A stretch of 53,218 nucleotides of DNA from Xanthomonas hortorum (GTDB taxonomy: Bacteria; Pseudomonadota; Gammaproteobacteria; Xanthomonadales; Xanthomonadaceae), in NCBI RefSeq assembly GCF_002940005.1, contig NZ_MDEF01000027.1; one strand, given 5' to 3'. The stretch's first letter is position 1. Each line of letters begins with the position of its first letter. Shown one piece after another: positions 9,217 through 17,256 of the stretch. A program made the translations under genes and the position numbers. Under the pieces are notes generated by a model that ran no database searches, had not been told where the DNA came from, and saw only the letters and a list, made by a program, of their open reading frames with translations.

Positions 9217-9933
9217 ATGAAACTGCTGATGATGCTGGTGGCAGGTGTGCTGCTGGGTGCAGCTGGCTATTGGTGGCTGGAACGTGAGGCGCCGCAGGCG
9301 ACAGTAGAGCCAGCGCCCACTGCTGCACCCGTGGCAACACAGCGCGACGCGGCGCATGCCGAACTGGCATCTGCTGCTCCGGCAGCCGCGCCACCGCCAG
9401 CCGTTGCCGCTGCGCCGGCAACCGATGCGGCGCCAGCCAATACGCCTGCGGCAGCAACGCCCGTGCCACCCGCTGACGCCGCAGTTTCAGGCTCTGGCTT
9501 GTTGATTCCGGTACAAGGCATCAGCAGCAGCCAGCTGCAGGACACCTTCACCGACGCACGCAGCGAAGGCCGCGTGCACGATGCCATCGACATCCTCGCA
9601 CCCACCGGAACAGCGGTCCTCGCAGTGGCAGACGGCACGGTCGAGAAACTCTTCAACAGCGAACGCGGCGGCCTGACGCTGTATCAGTTCGACCCGAGTG
9701 GCACGTATTGCTACTACTACGCGCATCTGGAGCGCTACGCCGATGGTCTGGCGGAAAAACAGCCGATCAAACGCGGTCAGATCATTGGCTATGTGGGCAG
9801 CACCGGTAACGCAGATCCTGCGGCACCGCATCTGCATTTCGAGATCCATCGCCTCGGGCCGGAAAAAGAATGGTGGAAAGGCGAAGTCGTGAATCCGTAT
9901 CCCGTCTTGCATGGCGATGAAACACTGCAGTGA
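9217..9933 (+). CDS. M23 family (LytM-type) peptidoglycan endopeptidase
   Basis: A 238-residue protein with an N-terminal membrane anchor or uncleaved signal (residues 3-20, ending GYWWLERE). An Ala/Pro-rich linker (about 28-90) follows, then an M23 domain. Zinc ligand motifs visible are HDAID (about residue 119) and the C-terminal HLHFEI (about 205). All ligand motifs of an active LytM enzyme appear present, so it is probably a true endopeptidase and not an EnvC/NlpD-type activator. It follows the L,D-transpeptidase gene by 2 bp and ends 21 bp before a strong hairpin. The likely job is cutting peptide bridges during wall remodelling. Confidence 0.88.
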   Translation: MKLLMMLVAGVLLGAAGYWWLEREAPQATVEPAPTAAPVATQRDAAHAELASAAPAAAPPPAVAAAPATDAAPANTPAAATPVPPADAAVSGSGLLIPVQGISSSQLQDTFTDARSEGRVHDAIDILAPTGTAVLAVADGTVEKLFNSERGGLTLYQFDPSGTYCYYYAHLERYADGLAEKQPIKRGQIIGYVGSTGNADPAAPHLHFEIHRLGPEKEWWKGEVVNPYPVLHGDETLQ

Positions 9934-9954
9934 TGCACTGACGCGGTGGCGTAC

Positions 9955-9987
9955 ACAAAGGCCTGCGCGTCATGCGCAGGCCTTTGT
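9955..9987. terminator. Bidirectional hairpin terminator between convergent genes
   Basis: A perfect 14-bp inverted repeat, ACAAAGGCCTGCGC (9955-9968) and its complement (9974-9987), with a 5-nt loop. It lies downstream of the M23 peptidase gene and, through the adjacent repeat, of the convergent SDR gene. There is no long T-run beyond the stem. Confidence 0.7.
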
Positions 9988-9990
9988 ACT

Positions 9991-10137
9991 TAAGAGCGGC
10001 TAACAAAACGTAGCGAGCGGTCGTCAGGTGGGTGCGGGCGGCGCGCTCAGAACCGGAGTGTACGAGCGGTACATGAGGATTCCGAGCACCGACCGCGCCC
10101 GCCTGGCGGCTGCGCAGTAGGTTTGTTAGCCGCTCTA
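9991..10137. repeat. Dispersed palindromic element, copy 2 (complete)
   Basis: A roughly 145-bp element with 15-bp perfect terminal inverted repeats, AGAGCGGCTAACAAA (9993-10007) and its complement (10122-10136). An inner pair of arms starts near 10023 and ends near 10117 and pairs over about 20 positions, with several differences compatible with G-U pairs. An apical GTGTAC-GAGCG-GTACAT hairpin lies at the centre. The right end coincides with the TAG stop of the SDR gene. A near-identical copy lies at 40704-40850. No coding capacity. Confidence 0.8.
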
Positions 10138-10896
10138 AATCAACATCCCACCAGACACCTCGATGCGCTGCGCATTGATCCAACCGGTGCCCGGCGCCAG
10201 CAATGCAGCCACCATCGGCCCGATATCGTCCGGCAGCCCAGGGCGGCCTAATGCAGTGACCGAGGAAATCATCGCGTTGACCTGCGCGTTGTCACGCACG
10301 CTGCCGCCATTGAAGTCGGTTTCGATCGCCCCCGGTGCCAGCGTATTGGCACGAATGCCGCGCGCGCCCAGCTCTTTGGCCAGATAGCGGGTGAACACTT
10401 CCACCCCGCCCTTCATCATCGCGTAGGCCGACGAACCCGGCAGCGCAAAACGTGCAAGGCCGCTGGACACGTTGAGGATGCGTCCACCGTCGGCAATCAG
10501 CGGCAGCAACGTCTGGGCCAGGAAGTACGGTCCCTTGAGATGGATGTTGAACAGCGCATCGAATTGCGCAGGCGTGGTCTCGGCAATGGGCGCATGCAAG
10601 CCGGTGCCGGCGTTGTTGACCAATGCATCGAAGTGGCTGCGCCCCCAACTGGTCAACACCTCCTTCAGTTGAGCGGCAAATGCAGCGAAGCCCTCGGCAT
10701 CGGCGACATCCAGCTGCAGTGCATGCGCACGACGCCCCAGCGTCTGGATGTCTGCGACGACTGCAGCAGCCTCGCCTGCTTCGCTGCGATAGGTCAGCAC
10801 AATGTCGCTGCCGTCGGCAGCGAACGCGAGCGCGGCGTTGCGCCCCAGGCCGCGGCTGCCACCGGTGATCAACGTGATTGGTGTGGTGTTCGACAT
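10135..10896 (-). CDS. SDR family NAD(P)-dependent oxidoreductase
   Basis: A 253-residue classical short-chain dehydrogenase. It has the cofactor motif TGGSRGLGR near the N-terminus, NNAGTG in the core, and catalytic Ser (about 145), Tyr158 and Lys162 in YAMMK. Its C-terminal GGMLI ending is typical. The ATG at 10896 has GGAG at about 6 nt spacing; open codons upstream to 11049 show no family similarity. The substrate is unknown. The gene is divergent from a LysR-type regulator gene, the usual layout for a regulator and its target, so regulation by that protein is likely. The stop codon TAG is formed at the border of the dispersed repeat. Confidence 0.88.
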   Translation of the reverse strand: MSNTTPITLITGGSRGLGRNAALAFAADGSDIVLTYRSEAGEAAAVVADIQTLGRRAHALQLDVADAEGFAAFAAQLKEVLTSWGRSHFDALVNNAGTGLHAPIAETTPAQFDALFNIHLKGPYFLAQTLLPLIADGGRILNVSSGLARFALPGSSAYAMMKGGVEVFTRYLAKELGARGIRANTLAPGAIETDFNGGSVRDNAQVNAMISSVTALGRPGLPDDIGPMVAALLAPGTGWINAQRIEVSGGMLI

Positions 10897-11076
10897 GCTG
10901 TACTCCGGGGGCGAGGGATGATGCCGAGAACGACCGCAGGCCTGTAAGGATGTCAGGCGCGTCGGTGCCTGGCATCGGTGTCTGCCAGTGATGTTGTAGC
11001 GCGCGTTTGCGCGCCAGCCTGCGACGGTATGGGTATCGCGTCGTTGCAAAGACTATTGCGCTTGCCGCGCCGCATA

Positions 11077-11094
11077 AATCAGCTCAGGCTGATT
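11077..11094. promoter_or_regulatory. Dyad AATCAGC-N4-GCTGATT, candidate LysR operator
   Basis: A perfect 7-bp inverted repeat with a 4-bp spacer lies 27 bp before the LysR-type regulator start, in the divergent SDR/LysR intergenic region. Its place fits autoregulation and control of the SDR gene. The assignment rests on symmetry and position only. Confidence 0.5.
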
Positions 11095-11121
11095 GCACCG
11101 TTCAAAAGTATCGACCAATCG

Positions 11122-12027
11122 ATGGACACCATGGAGTCGTTGCGCGCCTTCCTGCGTGTGGCCGAGCTCGGCAGTTTCACCCGCGCCGCCGAAACCTTGG
11201 GCCTGCCCAAGGCCAGCGTCTCCACTGCCGTGCAACGGCTTGAAGCGTCGCTCGGTACCCAGCTGTTGCATCGCACTACACGCCGCGTGCAACTCACTGG
11301 CGACGGCACCGCGTTCTATCAGCGCAGCCGCGATTTGCTCGATGACATGGACGAGTTGCAAGGCATGTTTCAGCGCGACCGTGGCCAGTTGCGAGGGCGC
11401 TTGCGGGTGGACATGTCGTCCGGCATTGCGCGCAATTTCGTGATTCCCGCCTTGCCGGTATTTTTGGCACTGCATCCACAACTGGAAGTGGAGATCAGCG
11501 GCACCGACCGCCGCGTGGATGTGGTGCGCGAAGGCTTCGATTGCGTGTTGCGCGTGGGCGCGCTCGAAGACACCAACCTGGTCGCGCGACCGCTCGGCGC
11601 GTTTCGCATCATCAACTGCGCCAGCGCGGATTACCTGACGCGGCGTGGCACACCGCGCTGTCTGGACGATCTGGCGCAGCACGATCTGGTGCATTACGTC
11701 ACGACGCTGGGCCAGCGGTCGTCCGGCTTCGAGTATGACGACGGACACGCCTATCAACTGCTGCCGATGCGCGGCCCGGTGACGGTCAACAACGGCGATG
11801 CCTATCTTGCTGCCGCATTGGCGGGCCTGGGCATCATCCAGGCGCCGGCCAGCCCGTTACGTGCGCACCTGGATAGCGGCGCCTTGATCGAGGTGCTGGC
11901 CGCCATCGCGCCCGAACCGATGCCGGTCACGCTGCTCTACGCGCAGCGTCGCCATCTCCCGCAACGCGTACGCGCCTTCATGGACTGGGTTGCCGAGGTG
12001 ATGACACCGCATCTTGAGCCGCTGTAG
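11122..12027 (+). CDS. LysR family transcriptional regulator
   Basis: A 301-residue LysR-type protein. The helix-turn-helix lies at residues about 3-62 (MESLRAFLRVAELGSFTRAA, LGLPKASVS), followed by the linker helix and a substrate-binding effector domain (about 90-295). The sequence resembles the CrgA/AaeR-like subgroup that often sits beside oxidoreductase genes. The ATG at 11122 begins at the family N-terminus; upstream open codons are rejected. It is divergent from the SDR gene with a 225-bp shared control region that contains a dyad. The inducer is unknown. Confidence 0.9.
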   Translation: MDTMESLRAFLRVAELGSFTRAAETLGLPKASVSTAVQRLEASLGTQLLHRTTRRVQLTGDGTAFYQRSRDLLDDMDELQGMFQRDRGQLRGRLRVDMSSGIARNFVIPALPVFLALHPQLEVEISGTDRRVDVVREGFDCVLRVGALEDTNLVARPLGAFRIINCASADYLTRRGTPRCLDDLAQHDLVHYVTTLGQRSSGFEYDDGHAYQLLPMRGPVTVNNGDAYLAAALAGLGIIQAPASPLRAHLDSGALIEVLAAIAPEPMPVTLLYAQRRHLPQRVRAFMDWVAEVMTPHLEPL

Positions 12028-12232
12028 CCCTGGGCCACCGTCGATGCGATTGCCGGCACGCCTTCGCGTGTGCTTGCGTGTGCAGGCAAGTCTATGCAAC
12101 GTGCCGACACTTGCGGGAAAGGCTTCCGCTTGCGCGCCAGCTCGGCACCACCGAAGCAAACTGATGTCAGCACGCAGCGCAGGCAGTAGAAAGCGCAGCA
12201 GATCTACGATCACCCAGAAGGGGTGCAGACAC

Positions 12233-12263
12233 AAAAAAACAGGCACCTTTTGCAAGGTGCCTG
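12233..12263 (-). terminator. Intrinsic terminator of the siderophore-receptor gene
   Basis: Stem CAGGCACCTT (12240-12249) pairs with AAGGTGCCTG (12254-12263) around a 4-nt loop. On the minus strand it is followed by seven T residues, a strong rho-independent terminator 54 bp after the receptor stop. Confidence 0.85.
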
Positions 12264-12316
12264 CATCGTTGCAACAACAGGCCAGCCGCTGAAATCGCGC
12301 CCAACCTGGTCTGCGA

Positions 12317-14509
12317 TCAGAACGTGTAGTTGAAGGTCAGCATGCCGTTGCGCGATGCGCCCCATGCGCCATAGCCGCCGTTGAACTGCGAGTAATAGCG
12401 CTTGTCGAGCAGGTTATCGACATTGAGCTGCACCGAAAACTGCGGCGACAACCGGTAGCGCGCGAATGCACTGACCAGCGCATAGGCGCTCTGCTGGAAG
12501 GTGCCGTACACCGGGTCCACGTAGTACGAGCGGTTCTGCCAGTTGACGCCGCCACCCACGGTCAGATCGCTCCAAGCACCTTGCGGGGTGTAGCTGTTGA
12601 ACAGCTTGAGGTTGGTGCGCGGCAGATGCGTGTTGATCGACGTGTTGTCGTCGTCGCGGGCGGTGTAATGCGAGGCACCGAAGGTGGTATTCCAGCCAGC
12701 GGTCACGCTGCCGGAGATCTCGAAATCGAAGCCTTCGCTCACCACGCCGTTGGCGGCCTGATACGCCGATTCGCTGCTACCGGGGACGAAGCCGCCGGTG
12801 GCAACGCCCAGGTTGTCCTGCTCGATGCGAAACACCGCAAGCGAGGCGTTGAGCTTGTCGTCGAACCACGCTGCCTTGATGCCGGCTTCGTAGCCCTTGC
12901 CGCTCAACGGGTCCAGATAGCCGCCATTGGCATCGCGCAGGGTCTGCGGATTGAAGATTTCGGTATAGCTGACGTAGGTCGACCACACATCGTTGATGTC
13001 GTACACCAGGCCGGCGTACGGGGTGACTTCGGTCTGGGTGTCGGAGAACGGCACCAGGCCTTGCGTCGTCGAATCGAAGTTGCGGCCATCGATCTGCCAA
13101 TCGGTATAGCGCGCGCCCACCAACAGCGTCAGCGGATCGGCCAGCGAGAAGCGTGCGGCCACGTAAGCGGCCTTCTGCTTGATGGTGCCGTCGCTCTGCA
13201 CCGTGCGCGGGCTCCAGTTGGGTTCCGGGTACGCGCCGGTCCAGCCGAGGTAACTGTCCAGCGGCGCCGGGAAATCGAAGGTGCCGTTGTTGACGTATTC
13301 GCGGCGGTTGTAACTGGCGCCGGCAACCAGATGATGCTCGCGGCCGAACAGCTGGAACGGGCCTTCCGCATAGACATCGGCGCCATCGGCCTTGCGCTCG
13401 GTCAGGTAGTTGCCCGAATACGGCACCACGCCGCCACCGGTGGCGCGGTCGAACCCAAAGATCGTATAGAACGGGTAGAACAGGTGATTGGCCGCTTCGG
13501 TCTTCTCATGGCTCAGATTAGCCTTGAGGTTCCAACCGTTGTCGAAACTCTGCTGCAAGCTGGCGAAGGTGCGCTGCAGACGCGTATCCCAGAACGTCCA
13601 GTCGGCCGCCGGGTTGAACGAGCGGTCGTAGTTGGTGCGGGTGCCATCGCTATAGAACAGCGGGAAGCCGCCCCAGGTGACATATTTCGATTCCTTCTTC
13701 TGGTACTCGTAGCCCACGCTCAGCAAGGTGCTGTCGGTGAGGTCGGCATCGATGATCGCCGAGCCGATCTTCTTGCGCATGCTGTAGCGGTCCATATCCG
13801 ACTCGCCATCCTGATACACGCCGATCACGCGCGCACGCACGGTGCCTTCTGGGCTCAGCGGCACGGTGACATCGGCCACGCTGCGGGTCTTGTTGAAATC
13901 GCCGCCGCCGACCGACACGGTGCCGGTGAAGTCGCGGCTGAGCGCGTGCTTGCGCACCAGATTGATCGAGGCCGACGGATTGCCCGAGCCGGTGAGCAGG
14001 CCGGTGGCGCCACGCACCACTTCGATACGGTCGTACAACGCCACGTCCAGCGCCGAATCGCCGTAGCTCCAGGCCTGCTCCATATAGGCCGGGATACCGT
14101 CGAACTGGTAGTTGTCGATGTAGAAGCCGCGCGAGAAGAACTCCAGCCGCTCGCTGTCGCTCTGCGCCACCGAGATGCCGGTGACGTTGTTGAGCACGTC
14201 GGTGATGCTCTGCAGGTTCTGGTCGTCCATGCGGTCACGGGTGATCACGGTGACCGACTGCGGAATCTCGCGCAGCGACAGGTTCATACGCGTGCCGGCG
14301 GTGGTCTTCTCCACCGTATAGCCCTTGGCCTGTTCGCCCTGCACGATCATCCGGTCCAGCGTGGTGACCTCGGCAGCGGCAGCGGCAACAGGCGTTTCGG
14401 CCAATGCCTGGCCAGCGGCCAGCGTGCACAGCGCAGCGAACAGCGCGCGCGGCAGGGCATGACGACGCGCGCCCATGGAAACATGACGCAACTCGGTACT
14501 ACGGATCAT
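12317..14509 (-). CDS. TonB-dependent siderophore receptor
   Basis: A 730-residue outer-membrane receptor. A signal peptide (residues about 1-38, cleaved after ALA) precedes a plug domain (about 60-170) with REIPQSVTVITRDRMDDQ, DVLNNVTGI and YDRIEVVRGATGLLTGSGNP. These are hallmark segments of hydroxamate/pyoverdine-type siderophore receptors (FhuE/FpvA-like). The barrel ends in NYTF, with a terminal Phe. The ATG at 14509 has GGAG about 7 nt upstream; a TTG at 14521 is the alternative start. No STN signalling extension is present before the plug, so surface-signalling control through an anti-sigma factor is not expected. A Fur-like box about 110 bp upstream suggests induction in iron shortage. 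The gene ends at a strong intrinsic terminator and stands alone. Confidence 0.9.
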   Translation of the reverse strand: MIRSTELRHVSMGARRHALPRALFAALCTLAAGQALAETPVAAAAAEVTTLDRMIVQGEQAKGYTVEKTTAGTRMNLSLREIPQSVTVITRDRMDDQNLQSITDVLNNVTGISVAQSDSERLEFFSRGFYIDNYQFDGIPAYMEQAWSYGDSALDVALYDRIEVVRGATGLLTGSGNPSASINLVRKHALSRDFTGTVSVGGGDFNKTRSVADVTVPLSPEGTVRARVIGVYQDGESDMDRYSMRKKIGSAIIDADLTDSTLLSVGYEYQKKESKYVTWGGFPLFYSDGTRTNYDRSFNPAADWTFWDTRLQRTFASLQQSFDNGWNLKANLSHEKTEAANHLFYPFYTIFGFDRATGGGVVPYSGNYLTERKADGADVYAEGPFQLFGREHHLVAGASYNRREYVNNGTFDFPAPLDSYLGWTGAYPEPNWSPRTVQSDGTIKQKAAYVAARFSLADPLTLLVGARYTDWQIDGRNFDSTTQGLVPFSDTQTEVTPYAGLVYDINDVWSTYVSYTEIFNPQTLRDANGGYLDPLSGKGYEAGIKAAWFDDKLNASLAVFRIEQDNLGVATGGFVPGSSESAYQAANGVVSEGFDFEISGSVTAGWNTTFGASHYTARDDDNTSINTHLPRTNLKLFNSYTPQGAWSDLTVGGGVNWQNRSYYVDPVYGTFQQSAYALVSAFARYRLSPQFSVQLNVDNLLDKRYYSQFNGGYGAWGASRNGMLTFNYTF

Positions 14510-14615
14510 CGGGAACTCCAACGCAGACGGAATCAGACCACGCGCTGCGAAGACGCTGCGCCGGCAACAAGGGGGAGGAAACGGTGTGCCCTACCAGCGG
14601 CAGCGCGCCATTTTA

Positions 14616-14634
14616 ATGGGAATGATTCACATTT
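14616..14634 (-). promoter_or_regulatory. Fur-box-like sequence upstream of the siderophore receptor
   Basis: On the minus strand this reads AAATGTGAATCATTCCCAT, with an AATCATT core that matches part of the Fur consensus GATAATGATAATCATTATC. It lies about 110 bp before the receptor start in an AT-rich stretch of an otherwise GC-rich region. Iron regulation is inferred. Confidence 0.5.
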
Positions 14635-14692
14635 TAAATAGCTGGGTTGACATTTTTTTAGCATTTGCCTGACATAAGCGAGCGCTACCTGG

Positions 14693-14884
14693 ATGGGAGC
14701 GCGTTTCGCAGGATCTGGTCCAGTGGAGATCAGCAAGGCCTATTTCGATGGTCTTTCTGCCCCGAGCAAGCAATTCCTGCTGCTGCCACACACCGGGCAC
14801 GATCCCAACCCGCCGATGATGGACGCACAGTTGAAGGTGCTGACCAGGATCCGCGCCTCGGCGCTGGCCAACGACGCGCACTGA
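14693..14884 (+). pseudogene. C-terminal remnant of an alpha/beta-hydrolase (proline iminopeptidase-like)
   Basis: A 63-codon stretch. From about codon 8 it reads GPVEISKAYFDGLSAPSKQF and then LPHTGHDPN, closely resembling the C-terminal part of alpha/beta-hydrolase fold peptidases, where the His of the GH(N/D)P motif is catalytic. The nucleophile and the rest of the fold are absent upstream, where an AT-rich promoter region lies instead. It is best read as a deletion remnant; the in-frame stop at 14884 is likely the ancestral stop. Confidence 0.65.
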
Positions 14885-14942
14885 AGCACGCCACACTTCC
14901 GTTGAACGATGACGCACCCGCGCATCGCTCACGAGGCTCAAC

Positions 14943-14969
14943 AAAAAAGCCGGCTTTCGCCGGCTTTTT
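14943..14969. terminator. Bidirectional intrinsic terminator after transketolase
   Basis: GCCGGC (14949-14954), loop TTTC and GCCGGC (14959-14964), flanked by six A residues on one side and five T residues on the other. It works in both directions: the minus strand serves tkt, which stops at 14992; the plus strand faces the hydrolase remnant. Confidence 0.85.
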
Positions 14970-14991
14970 CTTTAACGCAACACGCCAGGTC

Positions 14992-16992
14992 TTACAGCGC
15001 CTTGGCTGCCGCCACTACATGCTCGGCCGTGATCTTGAAGTACGCATACAGCTGATCCGCCGGCGCCGAGGCGCCGAAGGTGTCGATGCCGACCACATCG
15101 CCATCCAGGCCCACGTACTTGCGCCAGAAGCCGGTCACGCCCGCTTCCACCGCCACGCGCTTGCGCACCGCATTCGGCAATACCGACTCGCGATAGGCCG
15201 CGTCCTGGCGATCGAACACATCGGTGGACGGCATCGACACCACGCGTGTCTTCAGGCCGGCCGCATCCAGGGTCTGCTTGGCTTCCACCGCCAGGCCGAC
15301 TTCCGAACCGGTGGCCATCAGGATCACGTCCGGCGCGCCGCCTTCGGCATCGGCCAGCACGTAGCCACCGCGTTCGATCAGCTTGAGCTGCGCGTCGCTG
15401 CGCGGCTGGTGCTGCAGGTTCTGGCGACTGAACACCAGGCAGCTCGGGCCGTCCTTGCGGGTAATGGCGGCCTTCCAGCTCACCGCCGACTCCACCGCAT
15501 CGCCCGGGCGCCACACATCGTTGTTGGGGATGTAGCGCAGAGAAGCCAGGTGCTCCACCGGCTGATGGGTCGGGCCGTCTTCGCCCAGGCCGATCGAGTC
15601 GTGCGTGTACACGTGGATGGCATGCGCCGGATTCAGCGCGCTCATACGCACGCCGTTGCGCGCGTAATCGCTGAACACCAGGAAGGTGGCGTCGAACGGA
15701 ATGAAGCCGCCATGCAGCGCCAGGCCATTGGCAATAGCGGTCATGCCGAACTCGCGCACGCCGTAGTACACGTAGTTGGCATCCGGGTCATCGGTGGCCA
15801 CCGACTTGCTGGCCTTCCACAAGGTGAGGTTGGAATGCGCCAGATCGGCCGAGCCACCGATCAGCTCCGGCAACAACGGTGCGAACGCTTCGATCGCCAG
15901 CTGCGATGCCTTGCGCGAGGCGATGGTCTGGCCGTCCTGCTGTGCCTTGGCGATGTAGGCATCGGCCTGGGCGATGAAGTCGGCCGGCAGCTCGGCGTGC
16001 GAGCGACGGGTCAATTCGGCGGCTTCGGCCGCGTACTGCTTGCCGTACTTGTCGAACAACTGCTCCCACTCGGCCTGACGCAGCGTGCCGGTGCCGCCTG
16101 CACGCCAGCCGGCGTAGATCTCTTCGGGAGTTTCGAACGGGCCGTACGGCCAATCCAGCGCTTTGCGCGCACCTTCCAGTTCTTCCTTGCCCAGCGGCGC
16201 GCCGTGCGAGGATTCCTTGCCGGCCTTGCTGGGCGCACCGAAGCCGATCTTGGTGCGGCAGCAGATCAGCGTCGGCTTGTCGGTGTTCTCCAGCGCGGCT
16301 TCGATGGCGGCCTTGATCTTCTCGGCATCGTGCCCGTCCACATCACGGATCACATGCCAGCCATAGGCCTCGAAACGCGCCGGCGTGTTGTCGCTGAACC
16401 AGCCATCGGTGTTGCCGTCGATGGAAATGTGGTTGTTGTCCCAGAACGCAACCAGCTTGCCCAGGCCCCAGGTGCCAGCCAGCGAGGCGGCTTCGTGCGA
16501 GATGCCTTCCATCATGCAGCCATCGCCCATGAACACCCAGGTGCGGTGGTCGACGATTTCCAGCTCCGGGCGGTTGTAGCGCTGCGCCAGCAACTTCTCG
16601 GCCAGCGCAAACCCGACCGCATTGGCAAAGCCCTGACCGAGCGGACCAGTGGTGGTCTCGATGCCGGGGGTTTCGCTGCGCTCGGGGTGGCCGGCGGTCT
16701 TGCTGTGCAGCTGACGGAACTGCTTGAGCTGTTCGATCGGCAGGTCGTAGCCGGACAGGTGCAACAGCGCGTACTGCAGCATCGACCCGTGGCCGTTGGA
16801 CAGCACGAAGCGGTCGCGGTTAAACCACTGCGGGTTGTTCGGGTTGTGCCGGAAGAAATCGTTCCACAGCACTTCGGCGATATCGGCCATGCCCATCGGC
16901 ATGCCGGGATGGCCGGATTTGGCGGCTTCGACCGCATCTGCGGCAAGAAAACGGATGGCGTTGGCCAGCTGGCGGCGGGTGGGCTGGGTCAT
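14992..16992 (-). CDS. tkt: Transketolase
   Basis: A 666-residue thiamine diphosphate enzyme of full family length. The N-terminal SGHPGMPMGMADIAEVLW supplies a conserved His. The ThDP-binding region has GDGCMMEGISHEA; the pyrimidine domain has THDSIGLGEDGPTHQPVEHL. It interconverts sugar phosphates in the non-oxidative pentose phosphate and Calvin-type reactions in the cytoplasm. The gene stands alone between the symporter gene upstream and its own terminator. Heptad repeats fill part of the 257-bp gap before it. Confidence 0.97.
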   Translation of the reverse strand: MTQPTRRQLANAIRFLAADAVEAAKSGHPGMPMGMADIAEVLWNDFFRHNPNNPQWFNRDRFVLSNGHGSMLQYALLHLSGYDLPIEQLKQFRQLHSKTAGHPERSETPGIETTTGPLGQGFANAVGFALAEKLLAQRYNRPELEIVDHRTWVFMGDGCMMEGISHEAASLAGTWGLGKLVAFWDNNHISIDGNTDGWFSDNTPARFEAYGWHVIRDVDGHDAEKIKAAIEAALENTDKPTLICCRTKIGFGAPSKAGKESSHGAPLGKEELEGARKALDWPYGPFETPEEIYAGWRAGGTGTLRQAEWEQLFDKYGKQYAAEAAELTRRSHAELPADFIAQADAYIAKAQQDGQTIASRKASQLAIEAFAPLLPELIGGSADLAHSNLTLWKASKSVATDDPDANYVYYGVREFGMTAIANGLALHGGFIPFDATFLVFSDYARNGVRMSALNPAHAIHVYTHDSIGLGEDGPTHQPVEHLASLRYIPNNDVWRPGDAVESAVSWKAAITRKDGPSCLVFSRQNLQHQPRSDAQLKLIERGGYVLADAEGGAPDVILMATGSEVGLAVEAKQTLDAAGLKTRVVSMPSTDVFDRQDAAYRESVLPNAVRKRVAVEAGVTGFWRKYVGLDGDVVGIDTFGASAPADQLYAYFKITAEHVVAAAKAL

Positions 16993-17060
16993 GGGCGTCT
17001 ATGGAAGCGAAGGGGGACACCGCTGGAAGCGGAGCCGCTTATTCTCCCACAGAGCGCGTT

Positions 17061-17100
17061 AGGGAGCCGGGATTGGGGAGGCTTGATTCGGGATTGGTGA
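17061..17100 (+). repeat. GGGATTN heptad array (left member of an inverted pair)
   Basis: Heptad-like units such as CCGGGATT, GATTGGGGA and TTCGGGATTGG occupy this stretch upstream of tkt. The inverted partner lies at 17221-17256, directly after the symporter stop codon. Confidence 0.55.
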
Positions 17101-17220
17101 AGCCGGAGCCGGAGCCTCTGCAGCCTCGTCCGCAGTGCAACAGTGCAGCAGGCGGCGCAGACGCTGCCACGACACCGCAAGACCTGACCTGGCACCTGAC
17201 GGTCGCAGCAGCCAGCTCCA

Positions 17221-17256
17221 ACGAATCCCCAATCCCGACTCCCGACTCCCTACTCC
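17221..17256 (-). repeat. GGGATTN/GGGAGTN heptad array at the symporter stop codon
   Basis: On the minus strand, 7-bp units with GGGAGTC, GGGATTG and GGGATTC follow the symporter stop; the TAG stop codon itself lies in the first unit. This is the inverted counterpart of the array at 17061-17100. Confidence 0.6.

Noticed and set aside
12581..14641. A 686-codon open frame antisense to the siderophore receptor
   Set aside because: Shadow of a GC-rich gene with a clear receptor on the other strand.
14665..17100. An 811-codon open frame antisense to transketolase
   Set aside because: Shadow of tkt; composition is atypical and no family motif is visible.
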